Shown here: positions 56,638 through 64,000 of the stretch, piece after piece | How the letters are laid out: every line of letters starts with the position of its first letter | Numbering within the stretch: position 1 is the first letter of the stretch | From: Dromiciops gliroides | Lineage: Eukaryota; Chordata; Mammalia; Microbiotheria; Microbiotheriidae | Assembly: GCF_019393635.1 (NCBI RefSeq) | Contig: NC_057866.1 | Location: 9,682,223 to 9,746,222 of the forward strand | Direction: 5' to 3' | DNA length: 64,000 nucleotides | The notes under the pieces: generated by a model | Database searches by the model: none | Told to the model about the DNA's origin: nothing | The model's input: the letters and a program-made list of their open reading frames with translations, nothing else | Translations under genes and position numbers: made by a program

Positions 56638-59600
56638 CTGTAAGTGAACAAAATTAGAGGAAAAGTTAGAATGTAGGTGACTTGAAGGACTGCTTTGCTT
56701 TTCTGCTGCCTGCCCCAAACCTAGCTCAGTGTCTTTTCCATAATAGGAGAGAATTTTAATGGATAGATCTCAATAATTACCTCGTTTAGTGCCCTTGTGC
56801 AGCTGAGAGATGAGGGGGAGCAGGTCACTCATCCAAGAGCTAAAAGCTGCCTGCTCCAGCTTTGGCATTAATAAATTCTGTACCACTGGGAGACCTCAAA
56901 GTGATGGGCTACATCTTGTACTATCAAGATCCAGAGGAACTTTGAGACACCTTCCTGCCCCTTGTCCTGTAACCTTCTGAGCATTAATTTATCCTTTAGA
57001 AGCTTTTTTTCTTGTCCTTCTCATAGAGTTCTAGGGCCCAAAGTGGTTTGAACTCTACATAGTGTCTGTTCACACATGTACAGATAGATACATATATTTG
57101 TATATACATAAAGACATGTATATATGTGCATATATGTGTAAACCTCCAAAAGATCTGATACAAACACAATGGAAGGTTTATTTCTTTGATTTTCACTTGG
57201 ACAGTTTATTGAAGAATATGTGAAGAGTTCAAACTTCTCTGGAGCCATTAAATCTTTTTGATTTTTAACCACTACAGTAGGACAACAAGTATACATGGTA
57301 TTGAATTGAACTGAATATATGCACCCTCTTATACTAAAAGCAAGAAAGAAACTGCCCTAGAACATCCCCAGAGGAGGAGCAAAGTGGCAGCCTTAGCATA
57401 GGCCTTACAATACCTTCCCACCCCTGGGAGTGAAACTTGAAGTGCTTTTGCTGGTCCCTTCATGGATGTCACAAGGAATGCAGTTTTGCTTCCCATTTTG
57501 TCAGGGAATATTAGGTTTGCCTAGCTTCCCATATTCCTCCTCCTCTTACCCCAGGCCCATGAGCCTGATTAGTCTGTAGGCTCACAAAACCTCCAATAAA
57601 GCATTTTATACAGTAATGAATTTAAATTTTGATATCTATCTTAATGTTGTTGTACAAAAGGTTCTGCCCTGGAATGAATGGTTAGGTGATTTTCACAGCT
57701 CCCAAGCCTTGTGGTCCCACTGACTAAAAAACTCCAGAACCTGCAGAGATCCTGTAAGAGTTCCTGAATATAGCATAGAGAGATTATGGTATTATTAACA
57801 AAACATGTCAAAGAAACACAAATATCCAGTTTGAAGAGTCCTAACAATATGTAGTCTAATAGTTTCCTCATTGGACAGAGGAGGAAACTGAGTCTCAGAG
57901 AAATGCCTGACCAATGTCTCAAAATGTAGTTAGCATCAGAGCCAGGTAGGATTTGAACCCAGGTCCTCTCACTTCAGTGAAGGGGTTCTCCCCCTGTTAC
58001 CTTGATATCTATAGCCCTCAGCCATATTACATGATGGTTTTGTGTTAGGGTTCCCTTTGTGGTTCTCTTTTACTGTTGTGATCAAGGGGGTTTCAACTTG
58101 AAAGGGAGAGAAATTCAGATTGTGGAGAGAAACGATTGGTGGAATAATGAATTTGACAGCAAAGGATTTGAAAGGACAGGCATCTGCAGGTGAGTGAGTT
58201 AATAAATTCTGGAGGAATTTTCTGCAATGGATATTGAGATATGGCAAAACTTGTTAATGACTGAATAATACTGCTAGTATAGTGAAGGAAAGATCAGAAC
58301 CTTGGACAGAGGGGGCTGAAAGGGTTTGCTCTGCTTATAGTTCCTTGCTTTTCTTTTTGTGTCTTCCCTTCCTTCCTTATCCCAATATATGTCCTCTCCC
58401 ATATCATGATATTTAAAACATATTTTCTTTATTGTTTTTCAGAGACTTTACATCTAAGATCTCTACCTTTTAGCTGGAGAAGATCACAGCAGTGGCTGAC
58501 CTAACAAACACCTGGACCAAAAATTGTTAAGGAGCAGCAAGTTAATATGGCTCCAATGCAAAATAAAAAGACTTATTGTTGTCTGTGTTCCAGTGTGCCA
58601 CAGACAGTTTTCAGACTGGTTTATAAGCCTTTTTCTTATGCAATTCACTGTATTGTTCTTCTTTAGTCAAATAAGGCAAACTACACCACAGAATAGAGAG
58701 ATTTTTGTTGAATCATTTGATGTCAGCATTATAATCCATACTTTGAATATTCAAATTTAATGCAAAGTCAATAGAATGGAAGCTCTTTGAAAACAGGATG
58801 GGGTTCTTCTTTGCCTTTCTATCCCAAGTGTCAAGCACAGTGTTTGGCTCCTAGTAGTCACTTGATAAGTATTGGTTCAATTGAATTGAATTCAATATAC
58901 ACGGGCTGTGTTCTCAAGCCAATGTCCCTACATCTACACCTGACTGAATCCTTGATAGGTACAGTTTGCCATCATTGACCTTTAATGTTCTGGTCCCATT
59001 TTCCTTAAATTCTTACCTGATTTCAGTTGGGTAGAGTTCCAGTGTGAAGAGGTGAAGACATAAAAACAAAAATCCCATACCTCCTTTCCCAAGCACACTG
59101 ATTATCAACCTAAGGGTAGCCATATCTGAGGACAAACAATGAGTTAGCAGCAGTTTATTCAAGCTCAGCAGGTGGTTCTGACTCCCTAGTCTTCATTTGC
59201 AACCTCCTTCATTTACATTCAGGACAGGGAGTTTTTCATAGTTCCTGTAGCTCTTATTAATTCACTTATTATTGATTCTTTGCTTTTTAGTTTTATTTCT
59301 TACTCACTTTAGAAACCTGAGTCTCACCTGCGTCCCTCAGTGCTCACTGTCCATTCAATTACCAAAACAACTGCCCTCCTGGTTATTCTTTAAGGAGTTG
59401 CAGCTAGTCCCTCTGCTTGTATGATGCCCTAGATGTTTAGAGGCAGACAGTTATTTAGACATTCTCCCACTCCTCAGGCTTCATAACAGAGCAGAGAAGA
59501 GAATGGTCAGAGTGAGCCCAGTACATGGAATAACATATGGGATTTTTGAACTGCAGTAGATTAAGACCCACTTCCTTTACTGATATCTTTGGTTTTTAAA

Positions 59601-62600
59601 TGCTACTCATTGCCATATATAACCCTCCTCCATTTTCTACCTAGGAAATAATTTCTTTTCACAAAACACCCAAAAGAATGAGATAAAACCACTCCAGCAA
59701 ATGTAGCCAATTGTCTCCTGGGGTTGATTGCATATATAGTGTTCTGCACACATAGGCCCTCACCTTGGCAGTAAGGGACAGGGAAAGAGCTTTCCCTCTC
59801 TTTTAATGGTGAAGTTTGATCATTAGAATTGCATAGCATTCATCTTTTGTTACTGTTGCAGTTACTTATTCTTACATTGTTGTACTCATGTATATTGTTT
59901 TCTTGTTCATCTTATTTCATTCTGCATAAGCTCCTATATACTCTTCATATTCATTATTTGTTTTTTCTATTGTTGCAGTTACATCTTCTTACTCAACAAA
60001 CATTTATTTTATTTTCCATTTACATGTAAGGGTAGTTTTCAACATTCATTTTCATAAGATTTAGAGTTCCAAATTTTTCTCCCTCCCTCCTTCCCTTTCC
60101 TCTCCCCTCCACAAGATCGCAATCAGGTTATAGATGTACAATCCACAAGTGTTCTTTTTATCAGTTCTTTCTATAGCAGTACATAGTAAGCTTCCTCGTT
60201 AGTTCCTTGGGATTGTCCTGGATCATTGTACTGCTGAGAGTAGCTAAGTCATTCACAATTACTCATTGAACAATACTGCTGTCACTATGCACAATGTCTT
60301 CTCAGCTCTGCTCACTTCACCATACATAGATGTTCATTAGTCTTTCAAGGTTTTTCTGGCATCATCCTGTTTATCTTTTCCTGTAGCACAAGTCCATTCC
60401 ACTACAATCATATAACACAGCTTTTCTCATCATTCCTCAATTGATGGACATTCCCTTGATTCTCAATTCTTAGCCTCCACCAAGAGTTGCTATAAATATT
60501 TTTTTTGTACAATTTTCCCACCTTTTTTCTTTTTCATGATTACTATTGTTAACTGTTTCCCTTCCATCCTATTCCCTTCCCCATGATATCTATTCTATTA
60601 TCCATCTTCTTTCATCCTATCACTCTTCAAAAGGGATTTGCTTCTGTCTGTCCCCTCCCCCACTCTGCCCTTCCTTCTTTTGCCCCTCTCTCTTTATCCC
60701 CTTCCCCACCTATTTTCCTGCAGGGTTATAGAGATTACTCTACCCAATCGAGTGTGTACATTAGTCCCTCCTTGAGCCAATTCTAATGAGATTGAGGTCT
60801 TTGAGCCAATTTTAATGGGTGTTAGGCTCATTTACTGCCCAGATTAAATAGATTACTCTCCCCAGTTGGGTGTGTCTATTAGTCCCTCCTTGAGGCAGCT
60901 CTGATGAGTTTAAGATCTTTGAGCCTTTTCTGATGAGTGTAAAATTCATTTACTGTCCTGCTCCTCTCCCATCTCTTCCCCTACTCCATAAGCCTTTTCC
61001 TGTTACTTTCATGTAGGATTTCACCTCTGCCCTTCCCCCTCCTCCAATGAGTTCCCTTCACCCCTCAATTTAACCCTAAAGATGTTATCATCTAGCTAAG
61101 TGACACAGTGGACAAAGCATCACCCCTGGACCCAGGGGATTCCCAACCAAAACCTGGCCTCAGACACAAGACAGTTGCCCATTGTATGACCCCAGGTATG
61201 TCCCCCAGCTCCAATTTTTTTTTTTATGATTCTCTAGGGTCTTGTATTTGAAAGTCAAATTTGCCATTCAGTTCAGGTCTTTTCATCACAAATATCTGAA
61301 AGTCTTCTTTTTCATTAAAGTCCCATTTTTTCTGCTGAAAGATAATGCTGAGTTTTGCTGGGTAGGTGACTCTTGCTTGTAATCCCATTTCCTTTGCCCT
61401 TTGGAATATCATATTCCATGCCCTCCAGTCCTTTAATGTAGAAGCTGCTAGATCTTGTGCTATCCTGACTGGGGCTCCACAGTACTTGAATTCTTTCTTT
61501 TTGGCAGCTTGCAATATTTTCTCCTTGACCTGAGAACTCTGGAATTTGGCTATAATATTCCTAGGAGTTTTCTTTTTGGGATCTGTTTCTGGAGGTGATC
61601 AGTGGATTCTTTCAATTTCTATTTTAGCTTCTGCTTCTAGAATTTCAGGGCAATTTTCCCTGAGAATATCTTGGAAGATGGTGTCTAAGCTCTTTCCTTG
61701 ATCATGGTTTTCAGGTAGACCAATAATTTTCAAATGATCTCTCCTGGACCTATTTTCCAGGTCAGCAGTTTTTCCCAGAAGATATTTCACATTGCCCTCT
61801 ATTTTTTTATTCATTTGGATTTGCTTTATTGTGGTTTCTCCTAAAGTCACTGGCCTCCATTTGCTCAATCCTAATTCTTAGGCAATTATTTTCATCAGAG
61901 AGCTTTTATACCTCCTTTTCCATTTGACTTTTCAAGCTGTTGACTTTTTTTTCATGTGTTTCCTGCATCACCCTCATTTCTTTTTCCATTTTTCCTTCTA
62001 CCTCTCTAATTTTATTTTCAAAGTCCTTTTTGAGCACTTCTATGGCCTGAGACCAATTGGTATTTTTCTTGGAAGCTTTAGATATAGGGGCCCTGATGTT
62101 GACATCTTCCTCTGAGGGTGCCCCTTGGTCTTCTTTGTTACTGAAGAAACTTTCTATGGTCCTCACCTTTCTCTGTCGGCTCATCTTGCCTTTCTTTTAC
62201 TTGACTTTTAGCTCCTTAAAGTGGGGCACTGTTTCCAGGCTGCAGTATCCCAAGCTTAAGACGTCCCAGGTGGTATGATTTAAGGAGAATCAGGTTCTTC
62301 CCTTGCCCGGCCTGTTTCCTGGTCCTAGATGACCCCAGACCAACTTGCCAATCAATCAGCTTTGTGTGTTGTGGTTGTTAGCTCAGACGAGCCTGTGTTC
62401 CTCCCCCACCCGGCCACCTCTACTCGAGCCTACCTCCTGGTTCTCAGCAGGAGTGTAAAATCCAAGTTCTGCCTTAGCACCTGTAGTCTCTCCCCTGCTC
62501 AGGGCTCAGCCCACTCACCAGACTATGAGCTTAGTTCCAGACGACACTGGTGCTTCAGCTGATTCAGAGGCTCTGGGGGTCTCCTTCTCTGGTGAGGCCT

Positions 62601-63322
62601 TCCTGGGACTGGATCTTTGTCAGGGTGACTGTGGGGTTGGGCCCAACTCCTGTATCAGCACAGCAGCTCCCTCCTTCTGACTTTCCAAGCCGTTCTTGGT
62701 TAGAAGATGATTTTAGCACATTCTTCTGTGAGTTTTGCTGCTCCGGGCATTTTCCTATGGTGTTATTTGGATGTTTTTTGGAGTGATTGTGTCATGAGTT
62801 CGGGAGCTCACTCAGTTACATCTTCTTACATTGTTGTACTCATGTATATTGTTTTCTTGCTCCTATATATTCTTCATATTCATTGTTTCTTTCAGGAGAG
62901 CAACTGACATTCTGTTACAATCCTGTAGCACTATTTGCTTGTCCACCCTCCAGTCAAGCTTGTTCCACTTTCAGACTTCTGGTTAAGAATAGTTTCATTG
63001 TTTCTCATTTCATCTGCGTTGTTCTAGAGCCTAAACACAATCACAACACTCAGTCGTTTTAAATACTTTATAAATAATGCAGTGCATTCAATGAAAAATT
63101 TCTCACCTCGAGGCACAAATATGTCAGTGATTATCATGCACCCAGAGAAAACTGCACAGAAGATGAAGCTTAATCGGTTTCCACAATGAGACATGATAAT
63201 AGCTGCAAGGAAGCGCATTGGGAAATCTATGAGTGCAAATAGCACTTGGACCAAGTAAATGCTGAACCCAAATTTCTGCAAGTCCAAAATCAGTCCATAA
63301 AAGGAGAATCCAGCAGCAAACC
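56434..63322 (-). CDS. SLC22A20: SLC22A20-like organic anion transporter, three 3' exons (gene partial, possibly a pseudogene)
   Basis: SLC22 proteins are 12-helix plasma-membrane carriers; the OAT branch exchanges organic anions for dicarboxylates, and SLC22A20 (OAT6) is an olfactory-type member in mouse. Three exons of 216, 109 and 204 bases match the SLC22A6-like exons 7, 8 and 9 in order, phase and length, apart from one extra base in the first. Together they cover about the last third of the protein (helices 8 to 12). Exons 1-6 would lie beyond 64000, and the short last exon was not found between 43 and 56 kb. The name rests on synteny with POLA2; SLC22A20 is a pseudogene in human. Other OATs cannot be excluded from sequence alone. 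Confidence 0.75.
57840..57975 (-). repeat. MIR-like fragment
   Basis: 'Cattggacagaggaggaaac', 'tgagtctcagagaaatgcct' and 'ggatttgaacccaggtcctc'. Confidence 0.6.
58770..58900 (+). repeat. L2-like 3' end
   Basis: 'Gaatggaagctctttgaaaa', 'tcaagcacagtgtttggctc', 'ctagtagtcacttgataagt'. Confidence 0.65.
59017..59125 (-). CDS. SLC22A20: SLC22A20-like exon 8
   Basis: 109 bases, the family length. DMATLRLIISVLGKGGMGFL and FTLELYPTEIR; the LGKG and ELYPTEIR motifs are SLC22 signatures. Open, with good acceptor and GTAAG donor. Confidence 0.9.
59845..59992 (-). repeat. L1 3' UTR fragment, left of the HAL1-like insertion
   Basis: Reverse L1 3' sequence 'cattgttgtactcatgtata', 'ttgttttcttgttcatctta'. 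Its right end carries the first copy of the target duplication; a shorter tandem copy follows the insertion. Confidence 0.6.
60731..60960 (-). repeat. 118-bp tandem duplication in the HAL1-like 3' UTR
   Basis: 'Gattactct.ccca..' with 'attagtccctccttgag' occurs from 60733 and again from 60851, with scattered differences. Confidence 0.8.
61089..61210 (+). repeat. Diverged SINE inside the HAL1-like 3' UTR
   Basis: 'Agctaagtgacacagtggac', 'cctggcctcagacacaagac', 'gaccccaggtatgtccccca'; a worn SINE body. Confidence 0.45.
61224..62184 (-). pseudogene. L1-type ORF1 of the HAL1-like element
   Basis: Starts MSRQRKVRTIESFFSNKEDQ, then a Lys/Glu-rich coiled coil, then ADLENRSRRDHLKIIGLPEN (RRM start), IERIH-SPPETDPKKKTPR and the C-terminal domain with CGAPVRIAQDLAASTLKDWR. 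It is broken by two stops (near 61909 and 61601, the latter likely CGA to TGA) and one frameshift near 61840, so it is a dead copy. ORF1p binds RNA and helps retrotransposition. Confidence 0.85.
62813..62910 (-). repeat. L1 3' UTR fragment, right of the HAL1-like insertion
   Basis: Repeats 'cattgttgtactcatgtata' and 'cttcatattcattgtttctt', parallel to 59875-59970 but missing about 25 bases. Confidence 0.6.
63107..63322 (-). pseudogene. SLC22A20: SLC22A20-like exon 7, with a one-base insertion
   Basis: Starts FAAGFSF, then after the shift YGLILDLQKFGFSIYLVQV and LFALIDFPMRFLAAI; human OAT1 has FATSFAYYGLVMDLQGFG. The exon is 216 bases where the family has 215, and a TTTTT run near 63299-63303 is the place. 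The conserved loop motif L-G-R-R appears as C-G-N-R. Either the gene is decayed or the base is a sequence error. Confidence 0.75.
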
Positions 63323-63614
63323 TGGAAGTAGAACCATTTATTATAGAGTATAGGTGTCATTATTTATTATTTTAAATGAAATACTTCCTTTTCCTTAAAA
63401 TGGAAATATTCTCATTCTGTGACTAATTAAAATAATAATCCCAGCCTCTCAAGCAACTCATAAGTCCCATTTTATTAAACTTCTGAGACCCAATTTTTCA
63501 TTCGTTCTCCTAGATTTGGGGTGATAGCATTCTTAGGACCTAACCTGCATAGTAAGTATATCTGACTTTTGGTGAATTGTTTGAATGCTCTGCTTGTTAT
63601 TAGCTGATTTATAA

Positions 63615-64000
63615 TGAAGTTTCCACGTCCAAAGTACTACAGAACTGTGTATACCCTTTTATCCCACAATACCACTGCTAGGTTTATATCTCAAAGATAT
63701 CCACCAAAAGAGAAAAAGACCTATTTGTACAAAAACATTTCTAGCACCTCTTTTTGTGCTGCCTTAGAATTGGAAATCAAAGGAATGCCCATCCACTGGA
63801 GAATGGCTAAAATAGCTGTGGTATATGATGGTGATGGAATATTATAGTGCTATAAGAAATGAGAAGCACGATGATTTCAGAAAGACTTGTATGAACTGAT
63901 GTACAGTGAAGTGAGCAGAACCAAGAGAAACTTGTGCACAGAGACAGCAGTATTGTTTGATGAAGAACTCTGGATGACTTAACTATTCTAATCAGTACAA
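63615..64000 (+). repeat. L1 3' end, runs past the window
   Basis: 'Tatcccacaataccactgct', 'gtacaaaaacatttctagc', 'gaatgcccatccactggaga', 'gatggaatattatagtgcta', 'gtgaagtgagcagaaccaag': marsupial L1 3' sequence. Confidence 0.8.

Larger units (their letters stand above)
56640..59016 (-). other. SLC22A20: SLC22A20-like intron 8
   Basis: About 2.4 kb; MIR-like matter near 57840-57975 and an L2-like end near 58770-58900. No further exon recognised. Confidence 0.6.
59993..62812 (-). mobile_element. HAL1-like (half-L1) retrotransposon, complete but decayed
   Basis: 2.8-kb unit read on the minus strand: a GC-rich 5' region (62812-62185), an L1-type ORF1 (62184-61224) and a long 3' UTR with L1-type text, ending in AATAAAATAAA. 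No ORF2 follows ORF1. The 17-bp duplication CAGTTACATCTTCTTAC flanks it at 59976-59992 and 62813-62829, so it entered as one unit. The alternative is an L1 that lost ORF2 after insertion. Confidence 0.65.

Noticed and set aside
62185-62812. GC-rich block as a CpG-island promoter of SLC22A20
   Set aside because: It is continuous with the L1-type ORF1 start and lies within the 17-bp duplication, so it is the element's 5' region.
1-64000. CRISPR arrays, operons, bacterial elements
   Set aside because: Introns, SINEs and CpG islands show a mammalian genome; the repeats are micro- and minisatellites without spacer structure.

Overview
The window is nuclear DNA of a mammal, almost certainly a marsupial and probably of the Australian lineage. 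About thirty copies of a ~145-bp tRNA/CORE-type SINE (WSINE1-like) are scattered through it, together with marsupial-type MIR/MAR1 SINEs, L2-like 3' ends and L1/HAL1 pieces. Genes are split by spliceosomal introns, and CpG islands mark promoters.

Gene content is low and collinear. All three genes are on the minus strand. (1) At the left edge, a CpG island (about 150-780) holds what looks like the untranslated first exon of CDC42EP2, with its donor at 302/301; the coding exon would lie left of base 1. (2) From 42452 down to 20553 lies a complete 18-exon POLA2, the B subunit of DNA polymerase alpha-primase. All 18 exons were placed by splice signals, phase and homology and join into a 606-residue reading frame. 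(3) From 63322 to 56434 lie three consecutive 3' exons of an SLC22 organic-anion transporter, by position SLC22A20 (OAT6). One exon carries an extra base, so the gene may be a pseudogene, as in human. The order CDC42EP2 - POLA2 - SLC22A20 matches the human 11q13 neighbourhood.

Layout: 1-0.8 kb, CDC42EP2 promoter island; 0.8-20.3 kb, intergenic, repeat-rich, with GA, GAAA and GA-G-rich satellites at 10.97, 11.94 and 13.37 kb; 20.3-42.7 kb, POLA2 with its NRF1/E2F-type promoter at 42.5-42.7 kb; 43-56 kb, intergenic repeats including an L1 3' end, a 24-bp minisatellite and an L1 ORF2 fragment; 56.4-63.3 kb, SLC22A exons with a 2.8-kb HAL1-like element in the intron between two of them; 63.6-64 kb, the start of another L1 3' end.

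No new gene system was found. The observations most worth checking are a SINE whose insertion duplicated the splice donor of POLA2 exon 2, a U12-type (minor) intron 3 in POLA2, the +1 lesion in the SLC22A gene, and the HAL1-like insertion. Homologies are from memory of the families; no search was run.
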